Shown here: in pieces, positions 8,787 through 17,657 of the stretch
Layout: the number at the start of each line of letters is the position of its first letter
Position numbering within the stretch: position 1 is the first letter of the stretch
Assembly: GCF_014196495.1 (NCBI RefSeq)
Contig: NZ_JACIDT010000007.1
Location: 1 to 64,000, forward strand
DNA length: 64,000 nt
DNA from: Sphingobium jiangsuense
GTDB lineage: Bacteria > Pseudomonadota > Alphaproteobacteria > Sphingomonadales > Sphingomonadaceae
Direction: 5' to 3'
The notes under the pieces: generated by a model
Database searches by the model: none
Told to the model about the DNA's origin: nothing
The model's input: only the letters and a program-made list of their open reading frames with translations
Position numbers and translations under genes: made by a program

Positions 8787-9574
8787 GCGTCACGCTGGAG
8801 AATATCTCGGTCGATCTGGGCCGCCGCCCGGTGCTGCGCGGCGTCAGCGCGACGATGGCGGCGGGCGAGATGATCGGCATCATCGGCCCCAATGGCGCGG
8901 GCAAATCCACGCTGGTGCGCGCGATGCTGGGCCTGTCGCCGCTGTCGGGGGGAAGCGTCGCCATAGACGGCCGGCCGCTCGCCGCGCTCCACCCCCGTCA
9001 GGTCGCTCGCCGCATCGCCTATCTGCCGCAGGGGCAGACGCTGCACTGGCCGCTGGGCGTGGAGCGGCTCGTCGCGCTGGGCCGCCTGCCCCATCTGGCG
9101 CCGATGTCCCGCATCGGCGAGGAGGACCGCCGCCTGATCGCCGAGGCGATGGAGCGCGCCGACGTGCTCGCCCTGCGCGATCGCACCGCGACCCATTTGT
9201 CGGGTGGCGAGCGCGCCCGCGTATTGCTCGCCCGCGCGCTAGCCGTGGGGGCCGCCGGGCTGATCGCCGACGAGCCGCTCGCCTCGCTCGATCCCGGCCA
9301 TCAGATCGACGTGATGGAATTGCTGGCGCGCGAGGCGCGGCAGGGCGCGATGGTGGTGGCGGTGCTGCACGACCTCACCATGGCCGCGCGCTATTGCGAC
9401 CGGCTGCTGCTGATCGACCGGGGGGCGCTGGTCGCCGACGGCCCGCCCGCGCAGGTGCTGACGGCGGAGCGGCTGCGGCAGGTCTACGGCATAGGCGCGC
9501 GGATCGAAACGCAGGGGGACGGCCCGCCCTTCGTCATACCGACCGACCGGATCCGGGTGGAGGGACTGATATGA
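8780..9574 (+). CDS. btuD: Cobalamin ABC transporter ATP-binding protein BtuD
   Basis: Cytoplasmic ATPase of the B12 importer, 264 residues. Walker A GPNGAGKS (36-43), Q-loop region YLPQGQTLHWP, signature LSGGE, Walker B LIADEPLASLD and switch His in VLHDLT are all present. The ATG at 8780 lies inside the end of btuC (ATGGTGA overlap), so the two are translationally coupled. The stop codon overlaps a further ATG at 9571 that leads only into a 6-codon frame, discussed among the findings. Confidence 0.9.
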   Translation: MVSVTLENISVDLGRRPVLRGVSATMAAGEMIGIIGPNGAGKSTLVRAMLGLSPLSGGSVAIDGRPLAALHPRQVARRIAYLPQGQTLHWPLGVERLVALGRLPHLAPMSRIGEEDRRLIAEAMERADVLALRDRTATHLSGGERARVLLARALAVGAAGLIADEPLASLDPGHQIDVMELLAREARQGAMVVAVLHDLTMAARYCDRLLLIDRGALVADGPPAQVLTAERLRQVYGIGARIETQGDGPPFVIPTDRIRVEGLI

Positions 9575-9601
9575 AGAACGGTTCGGGCTGAGCGAATTGG
9601 G

Positions 9602-9717
9602 TTCACGCGGAGGCGCGGAGCGGAAAGGTTGCGTAGCAGGCTCGCTCCTGCCCGGCATGGGCCTGGGCGAAAGAGGAGAACAGGGAAACGCCTCGCCTCA
9701 GTACCTCCGCGTCTCCG
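9602..9717. repeat. Imperfect inverted repeat, TTCACGCGGAG family, copy 1
   Basis: The left end TTCACGCGGAGGCGCGGAG and the right end CCTCCGCGTCTCCG are roughly complementary and enclose about 85 bp. A related pair occurs at 28717-28829. It occupies the 144-bp gap between the converging ends of btuD and the glycosyltransferase gene. No coding sequence is apparent. Confidence 0.55.
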
Positions 9718-9718
9718 A

Positions 9719-11644
9719 TCAAGCCTCCACGCGCGCCTCGCGCAGCAGCGGGTCGGCGCGGATCACCGCTTCGACCGGGGCCGCCTGCGCGGTGCCGTTG
9801 ACATGGCGGATCGCCATCGCGGCCATATAGGGCGCGCTCAGGAAGCGCAGGGCCAGCCCCGCCGCGCCGACAAAGGCCAGCACCGCGAACTCCACGCCCA
9901 ATATGCTCTGCCCGATCAGCGCCAGCAGGCCGAAGAACAGGCAGGCGACGCCCAGCACCGTTTCCATCATCGTCGAGGTGAACGGCGTTTCCTTCGTTTC
10001 CTCGACCGCGAACTTGGGGGTGCGCCGCCATGCGAGCGGCTTGCTCGACAGGCCCGCCACCCCCGCGACCAGGATGGTGTAGGAAAGCGACATGCGCGCG
10101 ATCTCGCCATGGATCATGTCCACCACCCGGCTGCACCCCGCGAGGCGATAGCGGTGCCAGGTCCGCACCAGCGAGGTCAGCGTGCCCAGCGTCAGCAGCA
10201 GCCAGACCACGTCGGGCACATCGACCGGCTCCATGGAGCGGGTCAGCAGCGCGGCGCTCGTCATCGCGAGGCCCAGCACCGCGCAGATCATGCCGAACAG
10301 CATCCGCAGCGGCGCGACGCAGCGCAGCACTTCCAGCAGCTTGGTCCAGCCCGGCATGCGCGGCGCGAGCGGCGCCGGCAGGAACAGCTTCCAGTAGCGG
10401 CGCAGCTGCTGCACCGGCCCGGCCGTCCAGCGGAAGCGCTGCTTCTTGTAATCGTCGAAGGTTTCGGGGATCAGCCCCCGGCCATAGGTTTCGCCGAGGT
10501 AGAAACCGTGATAGCCCGCCGCGCGCAGCCGCACGGAAACTTCGCTGTCCTCGGTCAGGCACCATTCGGCCCAGCCGCCGACCTTGCGCAGCGCGTCGGC
10601 GCGCAACAGGCACATGGTGCCGATGGTGAACGCCCCGCCATATTCGCTGACGCCGGGCATATCGACCTTGTTGTTGGGCATATATTCCCAATAGCAGGCG
10701 GTCAGATAGTCGCTGCCCGCATAGCCGCAATAATCATGCGGCGTCTGGACATAGGCGATGTCCGGATCCTCGAAGAAAGGCGTCAGGCGCGAGAGGAAAT
10801 CGGGCCGCGCCTGATAGTCGGCATCGACCACGGCGACGATCTCCGTATCGGGCGCCATCACCTCCAGGCAATAGTTCAGCGCCCCGGCCTTCGCGCCGGG
10901 CAGCGGCGAGACGTGGAAGAAACGGAACACCTCGCGCCCCAGCCGCTCGTTGAGCCGCGCGCAATGCGCCTCCAGCGGCCGCCACAGCGCCTCGTCCTTG
11001 GTGTTGTTGTCGCAGACCAGCACCTCGAACGCCTCATAATCCTGCGCGGCGAGGCGGTCCATCGTCAGCTTCACCACCTCCGGCGGCTCGGCATAGCAGG
11101 GCAGGTGCAGCGACACCTTGAACTCGCGCTTGGCCGCGCCGGGCTTGGGCGGCGCGATGGGGCGGCGCCATTGCTCATGGGTCAGCACCGATTCCCGCGC
11201 GAACCGCTCGGCGAAATCGAGCGCGAACACGATCACCGCGCTGGCCAGCCCGGCGAACGCCATCGCCTCGACCCATGTCGGCAGGCCCGCCTCAACGATG
11301 AACAGCGAGGCCCAGACCGCCGACACCAGCATCGCCAGCGGCTGCACCGTCATCCACAGGATGCCGGGCATGCTGAGGCGGTTGACATAATAGCGCATCA
11401 CCGCCGCCATGTTGAGGAACAGCACGAAGATCAGCAACTGATCGACCAGATGCCCGGTCAGCAACGCGGTCAGCGCGACCGCCGCGATGGAGGCGCCGAA
11501 AATCTCGCCCATCTCCTGCGACTCGGGGCGGGCCATGCGATGGGGCACCGTAACCGCGCGCACCGCCAGCAATGCGGCGATGCACGCCATGACCGCAAGA
11601 AACACCATCGAGGAATCAAGAAACGACCGCGACAAGTTCATCAT
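9719..11644 (-). CDS. Membrane-embedded family 2 glycosyltransferase
   Basis: About 641 residues. Four or so N-terminal membrane helices are followed by a cytosolic GT2 domain and further C-terminal helices, the plan of cellulose-synthase-like and MdoH-like processive enzymes. Catalytic motifs are present in order: VCDNNTKD (donor binding), VVDADYQ (DxD), LTEDSEVSVRLRAAGY (ED base) and KKQRFRWTAG (Q-x-x-R-W). It probably polymerises or adds sugars at the inner membrane; the sugar is unknown. The frame is open upstream, but the tandem ATGs at 11644 and 11641 after AGGGA start just before the first helix. It has no co-directional neighbour. Confidence 0.82.
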   Translation of the reverse strand: MMNLSRSFLDSSMVFLAVMACIAALLAVRAVTVPHRMARPESQEMGEIFGASIAAVALTALLTGHLVDQLLIFVLFLNMAAVMRYYVNRLSMPGILWMTVQPLAMLVSAVWASLFIVEAGLPTWVEAMAFAGLASAVIVFALDFAERFARESVLTHEQWRRPIAPPKPGAAKREFKVSLHLPCYAEPPEVVKLTMDRLAAQDYEAFEVLVCDNNTKDEALWRPLEAHCARLNERLGREVFRFFHVSPLPGAKAGALNYCLEVMAPDTEIVAVVDADYQARPDFLSRLTPFFEDPDIAYVQTPHDYCGYAGSDYLTACYWEYMPNNKVDMPGVSEYGGAFTIGTMCLLRADALRKVGGWAEWCLTEDSEVSVRLRAAGYHGFYLGETYGRGLIPETFDDYKKQRFRWTAGPVQQLRRYWKLFLPAPLAPRMPGWTKLLEVLRCVAPLRMLFGMICAVLGLAMTSAALLTRSMEPVDVPDVVWLLLTLGTLTSLVRTWHRYRLAGCSRVVDMIHGEIARMSLSYTILVAGVAGLSSKPLAWRRTPKFAVEETKETPFTSTMMETVLGVACLFFGLLALIGQSILGVEFAVLAFVGAAGLALRFLSAPYMAAMAIRHVNGTAQAAPVEAVIRADPLLREARVEA

Positions 11645-11969
11645 ATAATCCCTATCGATATTCTCAGGGCAACCCGCTGTTTTTCTTCTACAATCGCCAT
11701 AAGGCTCCGAAGCTTGCCCGCGCAAGGGGGAAGGAGGAAGGCGCATCCGGCCATGAAAACCCCGCAGCCTGCCGCGGCCATGGGCCGGGCACAGGCATGG
11801 ATGGACAAACAATCGGGCCGATGGTGAGTTCCCTCTTCCGCGCCCAAGGTTCAACCCGTCCGCGCTCGGCATGTCGCGCGGATGGACCGTTTCACCCCAT
11901 AAGCCTTTCCGCGCGAAGGCAAAAGGCGGTCATGCCGGGGCTGGACGGCATGCGCACGGGGGAGGATCG
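11645..11969. other. Divergent intergenic region, no gene seen
   Basis: This 325-bp gap separates two divergently transcribed genes, the GT2 gene and the secreted protein gene at 11970. Short open frames are present but lack ribosome sites and recognisable sequence. It presumably carries both promoters; I could not point to convincing boxes. Confidence 0.4.
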
Positions 11970-12716
11970 ATGCGACGGGGATGGACAGGCCTTGCTCTGG
12001 CGCTGGTGGCGCCGCTTTTCCTCGCCCATCCGGTCCGTGCGGCGGAGGAAAGCCCCGCCGGCCTCTATCGCGCGCAGGCCGGCCCCGATGCCGCGTCCCA
12101 CCTGCTGATCGGCGAGGACGGACGCTTCGGCTTCGAGCTGATCGCGGGCGCGCTCGACCTGCATGCGCAAGGCAGCTGGCAGCGCGAGGGCGACGGCCGG
12201 ATTTCCCTCACCACCCTGCCGCGTCCGCGCGCGCCGGAACTGGCGGTCGGCGGCATGACGCGCCGGGAAAGCGAGCCGCTGACCGTGCGCGTCACCCTGC
12301 CCGGCGGGCGGGGCGTGCAGGGCGTCGACTTCCGCATCGGCCTTGAAACCGGCGAGACGATCGAGGCCTATACCCAGCGCGACGGCTGGCGGAACGACCC
12401 GGCGGACAGGCGCCGTCCGCTCTGGATCGAGCTGGAGGAACCCATTCACGACATCCGGCTTGATCGCACGGCCGTTCCGGCGGGGGAGAACGACCTGCAT
12501 TTCATCCTGACGCCTCATGATGTCGGCGTGATGGATTTCGACCGCAGCCCCGCCGAATTCGACGGCGAGCGGCTGACCGTGCACAGCCCCAGGGGCAGCA
12601 TGACCTTCCGCCGCGTGGAAAGGCGGCCGGAGGTTGCTCAGCCCGAAGCAGACGAAGAGGCCGGGACCGGGGCCGAAGCCGAGCCGTCCCCCGGCGACGG
12701 GCGGCGGATCAGGTAG
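11970..12716 (+). CDS. Secreted hypothetical protein
   Basis: About 248 residues. The start ATG at 11970 has a strong ribosome site (GGGGGAGGATCG) and opens a textbook signal peptide (RRGWTG then a leucine/alanine core ending PVRAAEE), so the mature protein should be periplasmic or exported. The rest is a soluble, beta-rich looking domain with no family I recognise, and the tail is acidic and low in complexity (EADEEAGTGAEAEP). The last 79 bp overlap the end of the convergent gene at 12638, so the C-terminus of one of the two may be under weak constraint. Confidence 0.7.
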   Translation: MRRGWTGLALALVAPLFLAHPVRAAEESPAGLYRAQAGPDAASHLLIGEDGRFGFELIAGALDLHAQGSWQREGDGRISLTTLPRPRAPELAVGGMTRRESEPLTVRVTLPGGRGVQGVDFRIGLETGETIEAYTQRDGWRNDPADRRRPLWIELEEPIHDIRLDRTAVPAGENDLHFILTPHDVGVMDFDRSPAEFDGERLTVHSPRGSMTFRRVERRPEVAQPEADEEAGTGAEAEPSPGDGRRIR

Positions 12717-12934
12717 CGATAGACGCCGGTGCAGTTGATGCCGAGCAGCGCGACATTCTGCCAGCCTATGCCTTCGCTGTCGGGCTGGTAAAAGCCCCAG
12801 AGGATCAGGGCGATGGAACTGCTGACGAACAGGACGAAAGCCCAGCCGGTGATTTTCCGCCCCAGATCGAGCGACACGATCAGCGCCGCCAGCGTCGCCG
12901 CGCCCGCTCCATAATATTGGGCAAAATCCAGCAT
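12638..12934 (-). CDS. Small membrane protein, unknown function
   Basis: About 98 residues with three hydrophobic helices (residues roughly 8-25, 32-50 and 58-75) and a Ser/Ala/Pro-rich tail. The ATG at 12934 follows a GGAGAGG ribosome site. I do not recognise the family; it resembles short permease-like hypothetical proteins of proteobacteria. Its 3' end overlaps the convergent secreted-protein gene by 79 bp, and the overlapping part is the low-complexity tail. Confidence 0.65.
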   Translation of the reverse strand: MLDFAQYYGAGAATLAALIVSLDLGRKITGWAFVLFVSSSIALILWGFYQPDSEGIGWQNVALLGINCTGVYRYLIRRPSPGDGSASAPVPASSSASG

Positions 12935-13003
12935 GCACCTCTCCACCGCTTCCTCGCTATCCGATGGATACGCCCGGACGGCCGGAAGGCTCCCATTCTT
13001 TCC

Positions 13004-13079
13004 GTCACGCCAGCGCAGGCCGGCATCTCAGAAGGGCGGCGCGCGATGGCCGGCGGCCCGGCCTGCGCCGGGGCGACGA
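13004..13079 (+). repeat. Palindromic intergenic repeat P, copy 2
   Basis: A diverged copy with arms GTCACGCCAGCGCAGGCCGG and GCCTGCGCCGGGGCGACGA and the middle GAAGGGCGGCGCGCGATGGCC. Same orientation as copy 1. The arms have changed together (CTGG to CCGG on one side, CTGGGG to CCGGGG on the other), which keeps them pairable and suggests selection for the hairpin. Confidence 0.75.
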
Positions 13080-13155
13080 GTGAAGCGCATCCCACAAAAA
13101 ACCGCCCCGATCCGGGGCGGCTGCAAGGTCATGTCTGGAAACCGGGGAAAGGCGG

Positions 13156-13326
13156 TCAGATATCGTCGCCCAACGCTCCCTTCACCTTGCCGGCGAGTTG
13201 CTGGGCCTTGCCCTTCACCTCCTGCGCGCGGCCTTCGTCGCGGGTCCGGGGATTGTCGCTCTTCTGCTTCATCTTGCCCATGGCCTCATTGGCATTGCCT
13301 TTGACCTTGTCGACCAGTTCACCCAC
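13156..13326 (-). CDS. CsbD family stress-response protein
   Basis: A 56-residue, highly charged protein. It has the CsbD repeat pattern ELVDKVKGNANEAMGKMKQ, then a second amphipathic KGKAQQLAGKVKGALGD unit. CsbD proteins are abundant in stress and stationary phase; their biochemical role is unknown. The GTG start at 13326 follows GGAAGGAGAAGG, an unusually strong ribosome site, in line with high expression. It stands alone between repeat P copy 2 and thiSG. Confidence 0.85.
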   Translation of the reverse strand: MGELVDKVKGNANEAMGKMKQKSDNPRTRDEGRAQEVKGKAQQLAGKVKGALGDDI

Positions 13327-13457
13327 TGTCCTTCTCCTTCCAGATTGAACGGATAGGAAAAAAACGGGCGGGGCCGTCCATCGTTCCAGCCCCTTGGCCC
13401 ATTCGCGACGAATGGAGGGGGAACGGGACGAACGCCCTTCCCCATCGCCGGGGCCGG

Positions 13458-14462
13458 TCAGATCAGCCCGGCGAGCGGGCTGGACGGGTCGGCATACATG
13501 CGCTTGCCCATCCGCCCGGCGAGATAGGCCATGCGCCCGGCCTCGACCCCGGCCTTCATCGCGCGGGCCATCAGCACCGGGTCCTTCGCCTCGGCGATCG
13601 CGGTGTTCATGAGGACGCCGGTGCAGCCCAGCTCCATCGCCTCGGCCGCTTCCGACGCGGTGCCGACCCCGGCGTCCACCAGCACCGGCAGGCTGGTGCC
13701 CTCGACGATCAGGCGGATGGTCACGCGGTTCTGGATGCCCAGGCCCGATCCGATCGGCGCGCCCAGCGGCATGATCGCCACCGCGCCCGCATCCTCCAGC
13801 CGCTTGGCTGCGATGGGATCGTCGACGCAATAGACCATCGGCTTGAAGCCTTCCTTGGCCAGTATCTCGGTCGCGCGCAGCGTTTCGACCATGTCCGGGT
13901 AGAGCGTGCGCGCCTCGCCCAGCACCTCCAGCTTGACGAGGTCCCAGCCCCCCGCCTCCCGTGCGAGGCGCAGCGTGCGGATCGCCTCCTCCCCGGTGAA
14001 GCAGCCCGCCGTATTGGGCAGATAGGTGATCTTCCTGGGGTCGATATAGTCGGTCAGCATCGGCGCCCTGGGGTCGCTGACGTTCACCCGCCGCACCGCG
14101 ACGGTGACGATCTCCGCGCCCGACGCCTCGACGGCGGCGGCGTTCTGCTCGAAGCTCTTATATTTGCCGGTGCCGACGATCAGGCGCGAGCGGAAGGTCT
14201 TGCCCGCGACGGTCCAGCTGTCGTCATGCATCTCGGCGGAGACATCGCCGCCGCCCACAAAATGCACGATTTCCAGCTCGTCCCCATCCTCGACCATGGT
14301 CTGGGCGAGCAACGAGCGCGGCACCACCTCCAGATTGCGTTCCACCGCGATCTTTTCCGGCACGAAACCCAGCTCGCTGGCCAGCTCGGCCAGGGTCAGC
14401 CCTTCCCGAACGCGCCGATGCTCGCCGTTCAGATGGATGGATATGGTTCCGTCGACTGTCAC
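13458..14462 (-). CDS. thiG: ThiS-ThiG fusion, thiazole synthase
   Basis: Thiamine thiazole biosynthesis, 334 residues. Residues 1-72 form a ThiS ubiquitin-like domain ([13 protein letters not shown], then [12 protein letters not shown]) and about 80-334 form ThiG (RLIVGTGKY; active-site Lys177 in [37 protein letters not shown]). ThiG condenses deoxyxylulose phosphate, dehydroglycine or iminoglycine and ThiS thiocarboxylate. In free ThiS the thiocarboxylate forms on a C-terminal Gly-Gly; here that GGG (70-72) is internal, so sulfur delivery needs explaining. Divergent from aroQ. No other thi gene is nearby. Confidence 0.92.
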   Translation of the reverse strand: MTVDGTISIHLNGEHRRVREGLTLAELASELGFVPEKIAVERNLEVVPRSLLAQTMVEDGDELEIVHFVGGGDVSAEMHDDSWTVAGKTFRSRLIVGTGKYKSFEQNAAAVEASGAEIVTVAVRRVNVSDPRAPMLTDYIDPRKITYLPNTAGCFTGEEAIRTLRLAREAGGWDLVKLEVLGEARTLYPDMVETLRATEILAKEGFKPMVYCVDDPIAAKRLEDAGAVAIMPLGAPIGSGLGIQNRVTIRLIVEGTSLPVLVDAGVGTASEAAEAMELGCTGVLMNTAIAEAKDPVLMARAMKAGVEAGRMAYLAGRMGKRMYADPSSPLAGLI

Positions 14463-14631
14463 CCTCTATGCGCCTTCCCTTGTCCGGCCGCGCGCCCTTT
14501 CCCGCCCGGCCATCCGCAAAGAGCTGTCCGCGAACGGCTGGACCTTGCGCGCAAAGCCACATATCAAGGCGCTGCATATAGGCACTGGGCGCCTCATCGC
14601 AACAGCGAGACTGGCAAAGCAGGGGAAATTT

Positions 14632-15072
14632 ATGGGCGACAGCCGCAAGATACTGGTGTTGAACGGCCCCAATCTCAATCTTCTCGGCACGCGGGAGCCG
14701 GACATCTACGGCTATGACACGCTGGACGACATCGCCGCGCGCATGGAGGATGTCGCGGCGCGCGCGCATGTGGAAATCGATTTCCGCCAGTCCAACCATG
14801 AAGGCCATCTGATCGACTGGCTGCACGAGGCGCAGGCCGAGGGCATGCATGCGGTGATCCTGAACGCCGGGGCGTTCACCCACACCTCCATCGCGCTGCT
14901 CGACGCGATGAAGGCGATCAAGGTGCCGGTGATCGAGGTGCACCTGTCCAACCCCCACACGCGCGAGGAATTCCGCCACAAAAGCTATATCGGCATGGGC
15001 GCGAAAGGGACGATTGCGGGCTTCGGCCCCATGTCCTACATGCTGGCGCTGGAAGCCGCGCTGGACCTGTAG
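14632..15072 (+). CDS. aroQ: 3-dehydroquinate dehydratase, type II
   Basis: Third step of the shikimate pathway, 146 residues, the standard type II length (a dodecameric enzyme). Visible motifs: NGPNLNLLGTREPDIYG near the N-terminus with active-site Arg21 and Tyr26, QSNHEGHLIDWLHEA, NAGAFTHTSIALLDA and EVHLSNPHTREEFRH. The ATG at 14632 follows AGGGGAAA. It may share a transcript with accB-accC downstream (122-bp gap), an arrangement common in alphaproteobacteria. Confidence 0.96.
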   Translation: MGDSRKILVLNGPNLNLLGTREPDIYGYDTLDDIAARMEDVAARAHVEIDFRQSNHEGHLIDWLHEAQAEGMHAVILNAGAFTHTSIALLDAMKAIKVPVIEVHLSNPHTREEFRHKSYIGMGAKGTIAGFGPMSYMLALEAALDL

Positions 15073-15194
15073 CGACGGCGCGCCGAAGGGGCGGCGCGCG
15101 CGGCCGGGCACCAACTAGCGGTTGCGCTTCGCGGGAAAGCGCAATAGGCGCTTTGGCAAACGGAAACAGCCTATCCCATGATTAGAGGGACAAG

Positions 15195-15668
15195 ATGAAC
15201 GATAAACATGAAAAGGGCGCGATGCAGATCGATGTCAATCTGGTCCGCGAACTCGCGGAAATGCTCGACACCACCAATCTCACCGAGATCGAGGTGGAGG
15301 ACGGCGACCGCAAGATTCGCGTGGCGCGCACCGTGCAGGCCATCGCCGCGCCGGTAGCGGCGCCCCTTGCGGCAGCAGCGCCCGCCGCGCCCGCAGCCGC
15401 CGCCGAAGCGCCCGCCGCCCCCGCCGCCGTTCCGGCCAATGCAGTCAAATCGCCGATGGTCGGCACCGCCTATCTCGCGGCCGAGCCGGGCGCCGCCCCG
15501 TTCGTCAGCGTCGGCCAGACCGTGAAGGCGGGCGACACGCTGCTGATCGTCGAGGCGATGAAGGTGATGAACCCGATCACCGCCACCAGCGCCGGAACGG
15601 TGCGGCAGGTGCTCGTCGAGAACGGCCAGCCGGTCGAGTTCGACCAGCCGCTCGTCGTCGTCGAATAA
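15195..15668 (+). CDS. accB: Acetyl-CoA carboxylase biotin carboxyl carrier protein
   Basis: BCCP subunit, 157 residues, first committed step of fatty acid synthesis. An N-terminal dimerisation part is followed by an Ala/Pro linker (about residues 50-85) and the biotinyl domain, with the biotin-accepting Lys123 in EAMKVM. Start ATG at 15195 after AGAGGGAC. The 13-bp gap to accC marks an operon. Confidence 0.97.
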   Translation: MNDKHEKGAMQIDVNLVRELAEMLDTTNLTEIEVEDGDRKIRVARTVQAIAAPVAAPLAAAAPAAPAAAAEAPAAPAAVPANAVKSPMVGTAYLAAEPGAAPFVSVGQTVKAGDTLLIVEAMKVMNPITATSAGTVRQVLVENGQPVEFDQPLVVVE

Positions 15669-15681
15669 GGCCGCCCGCCCC

Positions 15682-17028
15682 ATGTCGATCGAGAAGCTGC
15701 TGATCGCCAATCGCGGCGAAATCGCGCTGCGCATCCACCGCGCCTGCCATGAAATGGGCATCAAGACGGTCGCGGTCCATTCCACCGCCGATGCCGACGC
15801 GATGCATGTGCGCCTCGCCGACGAGGCCGTCTGCATCGGGCCTCCGGCTGCGCGGGACAGCTATCTCAACATCGCCAACATCATTTCCGCCGCCGAGATT
15901 TCCGGCGCGGACGCGATCCACCCCGGCTATGGCTTCCTCTCCGAAAACGCGCAGTTCGCGGAGATCGTCGAGGCGCACGGCCTGATCTTCGTCGGCCCCA
16001 AGCCGGAGCATATCCGCATCATGGGCGACAAGGTGGAAGCCAAGCGCACGGCGGGCGCGCTCGGCCTGCCGCTGGTCCCCGGCTCCGACGGCGCGATCAC
16101 CGATGTCGGGGAAGCCAAACGCCTCGCGCGCGAGATCGGCTATCCGGTGCTTATCAAGGCGGCCTCTGGCGGCGGCGGGCGCGGCATGAAGGTGGTTCCT
16201 TCCGAGGACCTGCTCGAAACGCTGATGAAGCAGGCGGGCACGGAGGCCAAGGCGGCGTTCGGCGACGACACCGTCTATATGGAGAAATATCTCGGCAATC
16301 CGCGCCATATCGAATTCCAGATCTTCGGCGACGGCAACGGCAACGCGATCCATCTGGGCGAGCGCGACTGCTCGCTCCAGCGCCGTCACCAGAAGGTGCT
16401 GGAAGAGGCGCCCTCGCCCGTCATCTCCGCCAGCGAGCGCGCGCGCATGGGCGGCGTGGTGGCCAAGGCGATGGCCGACATGGGCTATCGCGGCGCGGGC
16501 ACGATCGAATTCCTGTGGGAAAATGGCGAATTCTATTTCATCGAGATGAACACCCGGCTTCAGGTCGAGCATCCCGTGACGGAGATGATCACCGGCGTCG
16601 ATCTGGTGCGCGAGCAGATCCGCATCGCCGAGGGCAAGCCGCTGTCGGTCGCGCAGGAGGAACTGCGCTTCACCGGCCATGCGATCGAATGCCGCATCAA
16701 CGCCGAGGATCCGCGCACCTTCGCGCCCTCGCCCGGCACCGTCACCAGCTATCATGTGCCCGGCGGCATGCATGTGCGCGTCGACAGCGGCCTCTACCAG
16801 GGCTATCGCGTGCCGCCCTATTATGACAGCATGATCGGCAAGCTGATCGTCTATGGCCGCACCCGCGAAGGCTGCATCATGCGCCTGCGCCGCGCGCTGG
16901 AGGAATATGTGATCGAAGGGATGAAGACCACCATCCCGCTGCACCAGAAGCTGCTGAACGATCCCGAATTCCAGAATGGCGACTATACGATCAAATGGCT
17001 GGAAGAGTGGCTCGAAAAGGATCAGTGA
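15682..17028 (+). CDS. accC: Acetyl-CoA carboxylase, biotin carboxylase subunit
   Basis: ATP-grasp enzyme that carboxylates the biotin on AccB, 448 residues, the full family length. The N-terminus [14 protein letters not shown], glycine-rich loop [31 protein letters not shown], the catalytic [19 protein letters not shown] and [20 protein letters not shown] are all intact. Directly downstream of accB. Confidence 0.97.
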   Translation: MSIEKLLIANRGEIALRIHRACHEMGIKTVAVHSTADADAMHVRLADEAVCIGPPAARDSYLNIANIISAAEISGADAIHPGYGFLSENAQFAEIVEAHGLIFVGPKPEHIRIMGDKVEAKRTAGALGLPLVPGSDGAITDVGEAKRLAREIGYPVLIKAASGGGGRGMKVVPSEDLLETLMKQAGTEAKAAFGDDTVYMEKYLGNPRHIEFQIFGDGNGNAIHLGERDCSLQRRHQKVLEEAPSPVISASERARMGGVVAKAMADMGYRGAGTIEFLWENGEFYFIEMNTRLQVEHPVTEMITGVDLVREQIRIAEGKPLSVAQEELRFTGHAIECRINAEDPRTFAPSPGTVTSYHVPGGMHVRVDSGLYQGYRVPPYYDSMIGKLIVYGRTREGCIMRLRRALEEYVIEGMKTTIPLHQKLLNDPEFQNGDYTIKWLEEWLEKDQ

Positions 17029-17047
17029 TCCGATAGGGGAGGCAGGG

Positions 17048-17218
17048 ATGCGACGCGGAAAGATCGTCTTCACCGGCAATTTCGTGGATTATTTCATCAA
17101 GTCCCTGCTCCTGCTGCTGCTCTGCGTCGTCACCTTCGGCCTCGCCATTCCCTATTACGCCTATTGGACGTTCAAATATTTCTTCACCAACATGGAAATC
17201 GAGCTGTACGATCGATGA
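17048..17218 (+). CDS. 56-residue membrane protein resembling one DUF898 unit
   Basis: The start ATG at 17048 has a strong AGGGGAGGCAGGG ribosome site. The peptide has a short basic head, FTGNFVDYFIKS, one long leucine-rich helix, and YYAYWTFKYFFTNMEIE. This pattern recalls a single repeat of the DUF898/YjgN membrane family (FTGNxxxxF then a helix then Y/W-rich segment), but I am not certain. Its stop overlaps the arsC start (ATGA), so it is translated with arsC; the gap to accC is only 19 bp. Confidence 0.7.
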   Translation: MRRGKIVFTGNFVDYFIKSLLLLLLCVVTFGLAIPYYAYWTFKYFFTNMEIELYDR

Positions 17219-17553
17219 AAGCGACCATCTGGCATAATCCGCGCTGCTCCAAATCGCGCGAGGCGCTGGCGATCCTGAACGACACGCCCGGCGTCGAGGT
17301 GGAGATCGTCGAGTATCTCAAGACCCCGCCGAGCCGCGCCGAACTGGCCGCGACCTATGCGAAGGGCGGGATGAGTCCGCGCGACGGGCTGCGCAAGGCC
17401 GAGGACGGGGCGAAGGCGCTGGCGGGTGCGGACGACGACGCCATCCTCGACGCGATGGCCGCCGACCCGATCCTGATCGAGCGGCCGCTGGTCATCACCG
17501 AAAAGGGCGTGCGCATCGGCCGCCCGCCCGAAAGCATCCGCGAAATCCTCTGA
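17215..17553 (+). CDS. arsC: Arsenate reductase, glutaredoxin-type
   Basis: A 112-residue thioredoxin-fold protein of the ArsC/YfgD group. The active-site Cys11 lies in HNPRCSKSR, and RPLVITEKGVRIGRPPE carries the conserved arginines that bind the oxyanion. It would reduce arsenate to arsenite with glutathione and glutaredoxin, although the YfgD branch is often found without ars genes and its true substrate is less sure. No arsB or arsR is nearby. It overlaps the preceding small gene by 4 bp. The following intergenic stretch carries a Pho box. Confidence 0.9.
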   Translation: MKATIWHNPRCSKSREALAILNDTPGVEVEIVEYLKTPPSRAELAATYAKGGMSPRDGLRKAEDGAKALAGADDDAILDAMAADPILIERPLVITEKGVRIGRPPESIREIL

Positions 17554-17584
17554 TCGCGGGCGCGGGCGCTCTCCGTTCCGCCTG

Positions 17585-17602
17585 CTGTCATCGTCCTGTC
17601 AT
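17585..17602 (+). promoter_or_regulatory. Pho box (PhoB site) upstream of parA-like gene
   Basis: Two perfect CTGTCAT repeats start at 17585 and 17596, exactly 11 bp apart, matching the 18-bp PhoB consensus (CTGTCAT, 4 bp, CTGTCAT). A plausible -10 (CTAACG, 17612-17617) begins 10 bp after the box, the usual PhoB-activated layout. It lies 55 bp before the ATG of the ParA-like gene and after the end of arsC. Confidence 0.75.
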
Positions 17603-17657
17603 CTTTCTTGCCTAACGCCCTTGCCGGAACGCATGGGGCGGGGCTAGCCTGCCGCGC

